Part shown: one piece after another, positions 18,699 through 27,272 of the stretch
How positions within the stretch are numbered: position 1 is the first letter of the stretch
Layout of the letters: the number at the start of each line of letters is the position of its first letter
Origin: JABFRG01 sp038210445
Lineage (GTDB): Bacteria > Myxococcota_A > Polyangia > Polyangiales > Polyangiaceae
Length of the DNA: 64,000 nt
Reading direction: 5' to 3'
Assembly: GCA_038210445.1 (NCBI GenBank)
Contig: JBBQWQ010000041.1
Location: forward strand, 7,260 to 71,259
Notes under the pieces: generated by a model
The model's input: only the letters and a program-made list of their open reading frames with translations
What the model was told of the DNA's origin: nothing
The model's database searches: none
Made by a program: the position numbers and the translations under genes

Positions 18699-19762
18699 CC
18701 CTCCCCTCCGAAGCAGAGCGAGCCGCGCAGTCTGCGGGGCTCATGAGCCGGGTGCTGGAGCGGCTCTGCGCCAGCGAGAGCCTCACCATGGGCGAGAGCG
18801 AGGGGCTTTTCCGCAAGATCGTGGAAGGTACGGTGGAGGCGCCGATGCTCGCCGCGATTCTCACAGCGCTCAAGGCCAAGGGCGAGACCGCGGCGGAGAT
18901 CGCCGGCGCGGCGCGTGCCCTTCGCGCTTCGGCGGAGCCCTTCGAGGCCCCGCCGTACCCGGTGGCCGACACCTGCGGCACCGGCGGCGACGGTGCGGCG
19001 AGCTTCAACGTCTCGACCGCAGTGGCGTTCGTGGCGGCAGCCGGCGGCGTGCCGGTGGTGAAGCACGGGAACCGTTCGGTGTCGTCGCGTTGCGGCTCGG
19101 CCGACGTGCTCGAGGCCCTCGGGCTGCGCATCGATCTCGACGGCGCCGCGGCCCGCAAGGCGCTCGACGTGACCGGGTTTTGCTTTCTCTTCGCGCCGCG
19201 CATGCATCCTGGCATTCGCCATGCGATGCCGGTGCGAAAGGCCCTGGGCGTGCGCACCATCTTCAACGTGCTGGGGCCGCTGGCCAACCCGGCGCGGCCC
19301 GCGCACCAGGTGCTCGGCACCGGCGTGGGCGCGTGGGTGTTGCCCATGGCCGAGACGCTCCGCCTCCTGGGCTCCACCGCGGCGCTGGTGGTGCACGGCT
19401 CCGGCATGGACGAGATCGCGCTCCACGGCGAGACGCGCGCGGCTCGGCTCTTCGAAGGGAAGATCACCGAGCTGACCATCACGCCGGAAGACGTGGGGCT
19501 CGCCCGGGCGCCCGCCGATGCGCTGCGCGGCGGCGATCCCGCGGAGAATGCCGCAGCCCTGCGCGCCGTGCTGCAGGGTCAGGGCACCCCGGCGCAGCGC
19601 GATGCGGTGGCCTTCAACGCCGGCGCGGTCTTCTGGACCACCGGCGCGTCGAGCTCCTTGCGCGAGGGCGTGGCCCGGGCGGTCGACCTGGTGCGGAGCG
19701 GGGCTGGCGAAAAGGTACTGGAGAGCTATCGAGAGGCGAGCCATGACTTCCCGACTGGATGA
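18695..19762 (+). CDS. trpD: Anthranilate phosphoribosyltransferase
   Basis: 355 residues when started at the TTG at 18695, which overlaps the trpG stop (TTGA) and has GCAGGAG five bases upstream. The alternative ATG at 18743 would drop 16 residues and has no such site. TrpD transfers the phosphoribosyl group of PRPP to anthranilate. Visible motifs are the PRPP loop DTCGTGGDG, KHGNRSVSSRCGSAD, the RMHPGIRHAMPVR segment and the NVLGPLANP loop. Its end overlaps the next gene by 20 bp. Confidence 0.96.
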   Translation: MTLPSEAERAAQSAGLMSRVLERLCASESLTMGESEGLFRKIVEGTVEAPMLAAILTALKAKGETAAEIAGAARALRASAEPFEAPPYPVADTCGTGGDGAASFNVSTAVAFVAAAGGVPVVKHGNRSVSSRCGSADVLEALGLRIDLDGAAARKALDVTGFCFLFAPRMHPGIRHAMPVRKALGVRTIFNVLGPLANPARPAHQVLGTGVGAWVLPMAETLRLLGSTAALVVHGSGMDEIALHGETRAARLFEGKITELTITPEDVGLARAPADALRGGDPAENAAALRAVLQGQGTPAQRDAVAFNAGAVFWTTGASSSLREGVARAVDLVRSGAGEKVLESYREASHDFPTG

Positions 19763-21155
19763 GATCCTGGCGCAGAAGCGCATCGACGTGGCCGCGCGCA
19801 AGGCCGCACGACCGCACGTGGGCGAAGGACCCGCGAGGCCGGCGCACGTCTTCCGGACTGCGCTCTCCCGGAACCCTGGCGCGCGCTTCATCCTCGAAGC
19901 CAAGCGAGCGAGCCCGTCACAAGGCTCGCTCCGTCCGGCGCTCGATGCGGCGACGGTGGCCGCCGCGTACGTCGGCGTTTCCGACGCCATCAGCGTGGTG
20001 ACCGACGGACCGTTCTTCGGTGGGAGCCTCGAGTTTTTGGCGGAGCTCCGGGCGGCCGTGCACCAACGAACGCCCCTGCTGTGCAAGGACTTCGTCGTCG
20101 ATCCGTACCAGATCGCCGAGGCCCGCGCCTACGGCGCCGACGCAGTGCTGCTCATGCTCTCGGTGCTCGACGACGAAACCGCCCGCGCCTGCCTCGGCGA
20201 AGCTGCGCGCCTGGGAATGGACGCACTGGTGGAGGTGCACGACGAAGTCGAGCTCGCGCGGGCGCTTTTGCTGCCGGCGCCCATCCTCGGCATCAACAAC
20301 CGCGACTTTCGCGATCTCTCCGTGAACCTGGCGGTGACCGAGCGGCTCGCGCCGAGGGTGCCCCGCGACCGCATTCTCGTCTCGGAGTCGGGCGTCGCCA
20401 CCCACGCCGACGTGATGCGCCTCGGGCCCCACGTAGACGGCTTCCTGGTGGGCTCGGCGCTCATGAAATCGGTCGATTTGCGGGCTGCTGCGCGGCAGCT
20501 GGTCACCGGCGCGGTGAAGATCTGCGGCCTTACCACCGAAGAAGACGTGGCTGCGGCGGCGAGCCTGGGCGCGACCCACGGTGGCCTCCTCTTCGCCGAG
20601 AGCCCACGGCGCGTAACCCTCGAGCGGGCGCGCGTACTGGCGGCGAGCACTTCGCTGCCACTGGTAGGGGTGTTTCGCGACGCGCCGGCGCGGGAGATGG
20701 CCGCTGTGGCCTCGACGCTGGGCCTGGCTGCAGTGCAGCTGCACGGCAGCGAATCGCTGGCGCAGGTTCGCGAGCTTCGCGCCGCACTTCCGGCAGAGGT
20801 GGAGATCTTCCGGGCCGTCGCCGTGGACGTAGCCGGCGAAGGGCCGGTGCGGGAGGACGAGCCTTCGGCGTCGCGTTTGCTCTTCGACGCGCGCACGGCG
20901 CAGGGCTCCGGCGGCACCGGGCGCTCGTTTGCATGGTCGCGGCTATCGGCGCATCCACGCCTGGCGACGGCCTTCGTCGCCGGCGGCATCGGTCCCGAGA
21001 ATGCCGCCGCGGCGCGGGCGGTGGGCGCCTTTGGGGTCGACGTGGGCTCCGGCGTGGAGAGCGCGCCGGGAAAGAAATCGCACGCCAAGCTCGAGGCGCT
21101 GTTTGGCGCCCTCCGGGCTCCTTCGCGTGGCAACGGTAGGGAGAACATTCAATGA
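19743..21155 (+). CDS. trpCF: Bifunctional indole-3-glycerol-phosphate synthase / phosphoribosylanthranilate isomerase
   Basis: 470 residues: an N-terminal TrpC barrel (about 1-255) fused to a C-terminal TrpF barrel (about 258-465), the order found in Escherichia coli. TrpC landmarks are ILEAKRASPSQG, LCKDFVVDPYQI, LLMLSVL and GINNRDFRDLSV. TrpF landmarks are the catalytic Cys in VKICGLT, VQLHG, and the Asp region LLFDARTAQGSGGTG, ending with VAGGIGPENA. Together they catalyse isomerisation and ring closure to indole-3-glycerol phosphate. One reading frame spans both domains, so this is a genuine fusion rather than a read-through. Confidence 0.96.
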   Translation: MTSRLDEILAQKRIDVAARKAARPHVGEGPARPAHVFRTALSRNPGARFILEAKRASPSQGSLRPALDAATVAAAYVGVSDAISVVTDGPFFGGSLEFLAELRAAVHQRTPLLCKDFVVDPYQIAEARAYGADAVLLMLSVLDDETARACLGEAARLGMDALVEVHDEVELARALLLPAPILGINNRDFRDLSVNLAVTERLAPRVPRDRILVSESGVATHADVMRLGPHVDGFLVGSALMKSVDLRAAARQLVTGAVKICGLTTEEDVAAAASLGATHGGLLFAESPRRVTLERARVLAASTSLPLVGVFRDAPAREMAAVASTLGLAAVQLHGSESLAQVRELRAALPAEVEIFRAVAVDVAGEGPVREDEPSASRLLFDARTAQGSGGTGRSFAWSRLSAHPRLATAFVAGGIGPENAAAARAVGAFGVDVGSGVESAPGKKSHAKLEALFGALRAPSRGNGRENIQ

Positions 21156-22330
21156 CCGCAGGTAGGTTTGGTCGCTTCGGCGGCATGTACGTCCCCGAGA
21201 TTTTGGTGCCGGCGCTGGAGCAACTGGAGCGGGCCTTCGCCGACGCCGAGAAAGATCCCTCGTTCAAGGCGGAGCTCGGCGGGCTGCTGCGCGACTATGC
21301 GGGGCGGCCCACGCCGCTCTACCTGTGTCGTAACCTGGTGCAGGATACACCGGTATCGCTGTACCTGAAGCGCGAGGATCTGCTGCACGGCGGGGCCCAC
21401 AAGACCAACCAGGTGCTGGGTCAGGCGCTCCTGGCCCGGCGCATGGGCAAGACGCGCCTCATCGCCGAGACCGGCGCTGGCCAGCACGGCGTGGCCACCG
21501 CACTGGCCGGCGCGCTGCTGAAGCTGCCGGTGCGGGTGTACATGGGCAAAAAGGACGTGGAGCGGCAGAAGCAGAACGTCTTTCGCATGGAGCTCATGGG
21601 CGCCGAAGTGATTCCGGTGGCCACCGGCGGCGCCACGTTGAAGGACGCCATCAACGAGGCCATGCGCGACTGGTCGGCCAGCTATGCCACCACGCACTAC
21701 CTGCTGGGAACCGCCGCCGGGCCGCACCCGTTCCCCACCATCGTGCGGGAGTTCCAGCGGATCATCGGCAAGGAGGCGCGCGCGCAGGTGCTCGAGCAAG
21801 CGGGCCGGCTCCCCGACATCGTGGCCGCGTGCGTGGGCGGCGGCAGCAACGCCATCGGCATGTTCGCCGACTTCCTCGGCGATGCGTCGGTGGCGCTGGT
21901 GGGGGTCGAGGCGGCGGGCAAGGGGCTCGACTCGGGGCTGCACGGCGCGACCCTCGCGCGGGGCCGCGTGGGCGTGCTCCACGGCGCCGAGACCTTGGTG
22001 CTCCAAGACGAGGACGGTCAGATCGCCGAGACCCACTCCATGTCGGCAGGGCTCGACTACCCGGGCGTGGGCCCCGAGCACGCGCATCTCGCGTCGATCG
22101 GGCGCGTCCGCTACGAGGGCGTGACCGACGACGCGGCGCTGCACGCGTTCCAGGCGCTGGCGCGGTCCGAGGGAATCTTGCCAGCCTTCGAGTCGGCCCA
22201 CGCGCTCGCCTGGGCCATGGCCTATGCCGCGAAGGCCACCAAGCCCGAGGTGGTGGTGGTGAACCTCTCCGGCCGCGGAGACAAAGACGTGGAGAGCGCC
22301 CGGGCGCTCCTTGCCGGAGAGAGCCGATGA
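21152..22330 (+). CDS. trpB: Tryptophan synthase beta subunit
   Basis: 392 residues, starting in an ATGA overlap with trpCF. The PLP-binding Lys is in LHGGAHKTNQ and the catalytic Glu in IAETGAGQHG. The phosphate-binding glycine loop is CVGGGSNAIG. The C-terminal NLSGRGDKD completes the type I TrpB pattern. It condenses indole with serine, receiving indole from TrpA through an internal tunnel. Confidence 0.98.
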   Translation: MTAGRFGRFGGMYVPEILVPALEQLERAFADAEKDPSFKAELGGLLRDYAGRPTPLYLCRNLVQDTPVSLYLKREDLLHGGAHKTNQVLGQALLARRMGKTRLIAETGAGQHGVATALAGALLKLPVRVYMGKKDVERQKQNVFRMELMGAEVIPVATGGATLKDAINEAMRDWSASYATTHYLLGTAAGPHPFPTIVREFQRIIGKEARAQVLEQAGRLPDIVAACVGGGSNAIGMFADFLGDASVALVGVEAAGKGLDSGLHGATLARGRVGVLHGAETLVLQDEDGQIAETHSMSAGLDYPGVGPEHAHLASIGRVRYEGVTDDAALHAFQALARSEGILPAFESAHALAWAMAYAAKATKPEVVVVNLSGRGDKDVESARALLAGESR

Positions 22331-23142
22331 ACCGCTACGCGCAGATGTTCGACAAAGTGAAGGCCGAGGGCCGCCGCGGCGCGTTCATCCCGTTCTTCAT
22401 GCTGGGCGATCCCGACGTAGAGACCAGCCTGGCGCTCCTGGAGGCGGCGGTGGCTGCGGGCGCCGACGCGCTGGAGCTGGGCATTCCGTTCTCCGACCCG
22501 GTGGCCGATGGCCCGGTCATCCAGGCCGCTGCCGAGCGCGCCCTGGGCAGCGGCGTGCGGCCCAGCAGCGCCTTCCAGATCGTGGCTCGGTTCCGCGCCG
22601 CGCACCCGGAGGTGCCGGTGGGTCTTCTGGTGTATGCCAACTTGGTGTTCGGGCCCGGCGTAGAGCTGTTCTACGAGCGCGCCGCAGTGGCCGGCGCCGA
22701 CAGCGTGCTGGTGGCCGACGTACCGGTGCGAGAGGGCACGCGCTTCGTGGCGGCCGCGCGCACGGCCGGCGTCTTCCCGGTGTTCATCGCGCCGGCCGAC
22801 GCCAGCCCGGCAACCTTGCGGCGGGTCTCCGAGATGAGTGATGGATACACGTATTGCCTGGCGCGCTCGGGGGTGACCGGCGCCGACGATGCGCTCGCGC
22901 TTTCGCTGTCTCACGAAGCGCTCTTTCAGTCGCTGCGTGAGTACAAGGCGCCGCCGCCGGTGCTCGGCTTCGGCATCGCCACGCCGGCGCACGTGCGTGC
23001 CGCGCTCGCCGCTGGCGCCGCTGGGGCCATCAGCGGATCGGCGGTGGTGAAGCGCGTGCAAGATCACCTCGGCGATCGGCCGGCGATGCTCCGGGCGGTG
23101 GGCGACTTCGTGGCCGCCATGCGCGCGGCTACCGAGCGCTAA
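22327..23142 (+). CDS. trpA: Tryptophan synthase alpha subunit
   Basis: 271 residues, in an ATGA overlap with trpB. The catalytic Glu (LELGIPFSDP) and Asp (PVADGPVIQ) are present. The flexible loop carries YCLARSGVTGA, and the phosphate site GFGIATPAHV and GAISGSAVVKR. It cleaves indole-3-glycerol phosphate to indole. Last gene of the trp transcript; its final 14 bp overlap the convergent oxidoreductase gene, and no hairpin terminator is seen there. Confidence 0.98.
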   Translation: MNRYAQMFDKVKAEGRRGAFIPFFMLGDPDVETSLALLEAAVAAGADALELGIPFSDPVADGPVIQAAAERALGSGVRPSSAFQIVARFRAAHPEVPVGLLVYANLVFGPGVELFYERAAVAGADSVLVADVPVREGTRFVAAARTAGVFPVFIAPADASPATLRRVSEMSDGYTYCLARSGVTGADDALALSLSHEALFQSLREYKAPPPVLGFGIATPAHVRAALAAGAAGAISGSAVVKRVQDHLGDRPAMLRAVGDFVAAMRAATER

Positions 23143-24655
23143 CGGCCGCGCTCGGCGCGTGATGACCGAGCTCCTCGGCCAGGCGCTCGGCCACCTTCAC
23201 GCCAGAGAGCGCGACCGCCAGCGTGCTCTGTCCGGGAAAGCACGTGTCGCCGCACAGGTAAAAGCCCGGGCGCAAGCGCGTGGGCGTCAAAATGCGGTAG
23301 TTGCCAAGGCCAGCGCGCCGCGGGATGCCGCCCACGTAGCCCTGTGGGCGGCCGGTGAAGCGCGCGAAGGTGCGCGGGCTGCCGGTCATCTCCAGGGCGA
23401 CCCCGGCGTCGAGCTCCGGCGCCAGGAGCGAGACGGTCTCGCGCATGCGCTGCTGCACTGCTCCGATGTAGGTGCCCTGCTCCGCCTCGGTCATGGCCAG
23501 CAGCTTGCGCATGGGTACGTGGGTCGAGACGGTGAGGGTGCGTGCGCCCGCGGCCTTCGCCACCCGCGCTTCGTCTGCGCCGGAGAGCGAGCAGAACACG
23601 TGGTTGCCCTCCACCAACGCCTGCTCCGGGTCGGCCACCAGCTCCACGTGATGCGCCGCCGGCCGCGCCGCGACCGCCCCCGGCTCGAGCACGCGATAGA
23701 GCATGGCTGCGCCCCAGCCGCCCTCCACCCGCTCCTGCAGCGGACCAAGCACCTCGTCGCCGCCGGCGCGCGTGCCCAGCAGGCGCGCGGTGGCCTCGGG
23801 CAGCAGGTTGCTCACTACCGCGCGAGCCCGCAGCTCGCCGTGGCGCGTGGTCAACAGGTAACCTGCGGCGTCACCGGCAATCGAGTGCACTTTGCACGGA
23901 AGTACGACCTCGCCACCGGCACTTCGAATCGCGCCTGCCATCGCTTCGGCCAGGCGTCCGATGCCCCCGTGCACATGGCCGGTCCCGCGAAAGTAGTAGT
24001 CCATGGCGCCCATGGCGAACGGGGCCTCGGCCTCGGCGGCGCTGCACTGGACGGTGATCTGGCACACCGCATCGAGAAAGACGCGCAGCGGGAGAACGTC
24101 GGCGATGCCATGTCGCACGAGAACGTCGCGCAGCGGCCGGCCCACCAGGCGCAAGAGCGGTAGATATGCCGGCGCCCGCGCGGCGTGCCGCAGCAGCGTT
24201 CCGATACCGAACGGCGGCAGCAGCGTCGGATCTCGAAACAGCGCCCACAAGGCCTCGGCCACCCGCGCCTGCTCCTCGAAGAACGCAGTCACTTGCGGCC
24301 CGGCCTCGCCGCACGCGTCGGCCATTCGCGAAACGAAGCGCGCGCGGTCGGCGTCGATGGGCATTTGAAAGCCCGGGCCCCGTAGCTCGACCGGGGGGTC
24401 GATGCGCTGGAACTGCACGTCCATGCGGTGACGACGCACCCACTCCGCGAAGAGCTCGCCCTCCCCGAAGCCGGAGAACAACGTGGCGCCGCTCTCGAAC
24501 TGCGCCCCTCGGCGGGTGAAGGTGCTGGCGCACCCACCGGGGTAGGCGAGCGCCTCCAGGCAAACCACGTTCAGGCCCAGCTCCGCCAGGCGCAGCGCTG
24601 CCGCGAGGCCACCGAAGCCCGCTCCCACCACCGCGACGTCGCATGCGGATCTCAT
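23129..24655 (-). CDS. CrtI/CrtISO-type FAD-dependent oxidoreductase
   Basis: 508 residues from the ATG at 24655; a TTG 51 bases earlier is less likely because the Rossmann fold begins immediately after the ATG. The N-terminal dinucleotide motif VAVVGAGFGGLAAALRLAE is followed by EALAYPGGCASTF. The C-terminus has the FYLCGDTCFPGQSTLAVALSG FAD-binding segment of phytoene desaturases and carotenoid isomerases. It may act on a carotenoid or other polyisoprenoid. No other carotenoid gene is near, so retinol-saturase-like or unrelated functions remain possible. It is convergent with trpA and divergent from the kinase at 24743. Confidence 0.82.
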   Translation of the reverse strand: MRSACDVAVVGAGFGGLAAALRLAELGLNVVCLEALAYPGGCASTFTRRGAQFESGATLFSGFGEGELFAEWVRRHRMDVQFQRIDPPVELRGPGFQMPIDADRARFVSRMADACGEAGPQVTAFFEEQARVAEALWALFRDPTLLPPFGIGTLLRHAARAPAYLPLLRLVGRPLRDVLVRHGIADVLPLRVFLDAVCQITVQCSAAEAEAPFAMGAMDYYFRGTGHVHGGIGRLAEAMAGAIRSAGGEVVLPCKVHSIAGDAAGYLLTTRHGELRARAVVSNLLPEATARLLGTRAGGDEVLGPLQERVEGGWGAAMLYRVLEPGAVAARPAAHHVELVADPEQALVEGNHVFCSLSGADEARVAKAAGARTLTVSTHVPMRKLLAMTEAEQGTYIGAVQQRMRETVSLLAPELDAGVALEMTGSPRTFARFTGRPQGYVGGIPRRAGLGNYRILTPTRLRPGFYLCGDTCFPGQSTLAVALSGVKVAERLAEELGHHAPSAAVSAR

Positions 24656-24742
24656 CGGGAGTGGGATGCCGGCGGCGCCGCGAACCGCCGTAGCCGAGCG
24701 ATTCAAGAAACTGCGGGTGGTGCCGTTCTACCTCGAGAGCCC

Positions 24743-26500
24743 ATGAAACCTCCCGTTCTACCCGACGAAGTGGCCCGGCTCGAAGCACTCCGCGACTACG
24801 ACATTCTCGACACCGCGGCCGAGCGCCGCTTCGACGACCTGGCCAAGCTGGCGGCCTGGGGCACCGGCTCTCCCATGGCCGTGGTGTGCTTGGTGGATCA
24901 TCGACGGCAATGGTTCAAGGCGACCTTTGGCATCGAGCTCCGGGAGACGCTGCGGGAAGACTCGTTCTGCGCGCACACCGTGTGCGAGCCCGGTCGCATG
25001 CTCGAGGTGCCGGATGCGGCGCTCGACGCCCGCTTCTTCGACAACGCGCTGGTCACGTCGGAGCCCCGCATCCGCTTCTATGCAGGCGCGCCGCTGGTTA
25101 CCCCAGAAGGGTATGCGATCGGCGCGCTGTGCGTCCTCGACGTCGTCCCGCGGACGCTCTCCACCGAGCAGCGCGACACCCTGGCGAGCCTGGCCGAGCA
25201 AGTAATGACGCTGCTCGATCTGCGTCGCGCGCTCGGGGAGCTGACCCGCTCCCACGATGCCCTGGTCACCGCGCGCGAGGCGGCCACCGCGGCCTCCGAC
25301 GCCAAGAGCGCGTTCATCGCCCACGTGAGCCACGAGCTGCGCACCCCCATGACCGCCATCCTGGGCTACGCCGAGCTCTTGCGCGACACGGTGGCGCCGG
25401 CCGAGCGCGACAACGTGGAGACCATCTGTCGCAATGGCCAGCGGCTGCTCGGCATCGTGAACGACGTGCTCGACCTCTCCAAGATCGAAGCGGGCAAATT
25501 CTCGGTGAATCGGGCGCATTTCGCACCCCGCGAGGTGGCCGAAGACGTGCTCTCGCTCCTGCGTGGGCAGGCCGATGCCAAGGGCGTCGGCCTTCGCCTG
25601 TACGCCGACGACGCGCCGGCCGAGGTGTTCACCGATGCCGACAAATTGCGGCAGATCATGCTGAACCTCCTGGCCAACGCCATCAAGTTCACCGAGCGCG
25701 GCCACGTGGAGATGCACCTCGGCTTCGACACCAACCAGAAGCGCCTCGACATCGCGGTCTCCGACACCGGCATCGGAATGAGCGAACCCTTCATCGCATC
25801 GCTTTTTCGCCCCTTCGAGCAGGGCGATGCCTCGGTGCCTGCGCGGTTCGGAGGCACCGGACTGGGGCTTGCCATCTGCAGCCGCTTCGTCGACATGCTC
25901 GGCGGCGAAATTCGCGTGAAGAGCATTCCCGGCGAGGGAACGGTGTTCCGCGTCTCCGTCGATACCTGTCTCGAGATCGACCCCAAAACCCTCTTCAGCA
26001 ACCCGCCCAGCGAGCCTGCCCGAACGCCCACCCCGTCGATGGGGCCGGTGCCGCGGGTGCTCCTGGTGGAAGATACACCCGACCTGCGCCGCCTCATGGC
26101 CGCCTACCTGGTGGAGCTCGGCATGGAGGTCTCCACTGCCGATGATGGGTGCGGCGCCGTGCGGTCGATGCTCGCCCGTGACTTCGACATCGTGTTCATG
26201 GACATGCGCATTCCCAACATGGACGGATACGAGGCCACCGCGACGGCCCGCGCTGCCGGCTACCGCAAGCCCATCGTGGCCCTCACCGCAGCAGCGCTCT
26301 CCGGCGACCGCGAGCGTGCGCTGGCTGTGGGCTGCGACGGCTACCTGGCGAAGCCGGTGACCCGCTCGGGGCTCACCAGCTGCGTGCGGCAGTTCGTGGC
26401 GCTACCGCCGGCAGGCCCTCTGGGCATCGTCGAGCGCCAGGCAACGCTGCGGCCTTCTCGGGTTTCGGAGTTTCCCTCCTACAACCCGCGCCACTACTGA
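24743..26500 (+). CDS. GAF-domain hybrid histidine kinase
   Basis: 585 residues, with no membrane segment. A GAF domain (about 20-155; SFCAHTVCEP, RFYAGAPLVTPEGYAIGALCVLD) senses an unknown cytosolic signal. A HisKA helix follows with the phospho-acceptor in FIAHVSHELRTPMTAILGY, then an ATPase with NLLANAIKFT, SDTGIGM and GGTGLGLAIC boxes, then a receiver domain (VLLVEDTPDL, acceptor Asp in FMDMRIPNMDG, Lys in GYLAKPV). The design is a BarA/ArcB-like phosphorelay protein lacking a visible Hpt domain, so its phosphate partner must be separate. Convergent overlap of 7 bp with the next gene. Confidence 0.93.
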   Translation: MKPPVLPDEVARLEALRDYDILDTAAERRFDDLAKLAAWGTGSPMAVVCLVDHRRQWFKATFGIELRETLREDSFCAHTVCEPGRMLEVPDAALDARFFDNALVTSEPRIRFYAGAPLVTPEGYAIGALCVLDVVPRTLSTEQRDTLASLAEQVMTLLDLRRALGELTRSHDALVTAREAATAASDAKSAFIAHVSHELRTPMTAILGYAELLRDTVAPAERDNVETICRNGQRLLGIVNDVLDLSKIEAGKFSVNRAHFAPREVAEDVLSLLRGQADAKGVGLRLYADDAPAEVFTDADKLRQIMLNLLANAIKFTERGHVEMHLGFDTNQKRLDIAVSDTGIGMSEPFIASLFRPFEQGDASVPARFGGTGLGLAICSRFVDMLGGEIRVKSIPGEGTVFRVSVDTCLEIDPKTLFSNPPSEPARTPTPSMGPVPRVLLVEDTPDLRRLMAAYLVELGMEVSTADDGCGAVRSMLARDFDIVFMDMRIPNMDGYEATATARAAGYRKPIVALTAAALSGDRERALAVGCDGYLAKPVTRSGLTSCVRQFVALPPAGPLGIVERQATLRPSRVSEFPSYNPRHY

Positions 26501-27081
26501 CGGTCGGCCCACGAGAACGTGGCGGTCGCCGCGGTCTTCTGACGATTCACCGCGAAGTCGACCTGCCCGTCGACGCGGGCGATGTCGGCGATGCCCAGGC
26601 ACGCTCCGTGAAAGGAGTGGAAGTAGTTGGGATACGCGCGCAGCTGGTCGGGTGCATCTTCGAAGGCAATGACCAGACGTCCGGCACGGCTCTCGGCGAT
26701 CCGCGGCGAGGTCATGTTGCGATAGACCAACGGCCAGCCGCGCGGGAGAAGCCCCAGCACGCGGCGCGGATCGCCAGCGAAGATGCCCATCATCCCGGAG
26801 ACAAAGGTCTTCAGCAGCGGGCGCTCGACGAGATTCGCCATGGCACCGCGCCAGCACTGGATGGATCGCTCGATGCCCCACATCTCGACGATCGCGTCGA
26901 CCGTATAGTGGTCGTGCTCGATGGGCACCCAGTAGGACCGCGCGGTGTTCTCGATGAGGTCGCGCGAGGCCGTGGGCACTCGGTCGAGCACGCGCGCGCG
27001 GGCGCCTGGCTCGAGCTTGTCCAGAAATGCCAGCGTGTCTCGCACGGCGCTGGCGCGAACGGCGGGGGAGCTCTCTGGCAT
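26494..27081 (-). CDS. DUF2378-like (TIGR02265-type) protein of unknown function
   Basis: 195 residues, soluble. The pattern of a helical N-terminal part (LAFLDKLEPGARARVLDRVP...), a central YTVDAIVEMWG helix and a C-terminal alpha/beta part with FHSFHGACLGIADI resembles the myxobacteria-enriched DUF2378 family as I know it. The match is from recall and is moderate. No catalytic residues are evident. It stands alone, convergent with the GAF kinase and divergent from the VIT-vWA operon. Confidence 0.55.
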   Translation of the reverse strand: MPESSPAVRASAVRDTLAFLDKLEPGARARVLDRVPTASRDLIENTARSYWVPIEHDHYTVDAIVEMWGIERSIQCWRGAMANLVERPLLKTFVSGMMGIFAGDPRRVLGLLPRGWPLVYRNMTSPRIAESRAGRLVIAFEDAPDQLRAYPNYFHSFHGACLGIADIARVDGQVDFAVNRQKTAATATFSWADRQ

Positions 27082-27272
27082 CGCGGCCAGCCTATACGCG
27101 CCCCGGTTGCGCGCAATGCGTCTCGAAAAAAATGAATGATGACGTATGCTTGCAAGAAAAGCGCGGGCCCGTCCGATTCCTTGTCACCAGGACCCTGCTT
27201 GGTCGCGTTGGGCCTTTCGAAGGTGCACGGACCCGTCGCAAGTGACGCGGCTCGTAGCCCCGAAAGGATGCC

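Noticed and set aside
19743..21155. Possible sequencing frameshift joining separate trpC and trpF genes
   Set aside because: A single continuous frame covers both complete barrels with a natural linker, and the same fusion order exists in enterobacteria.
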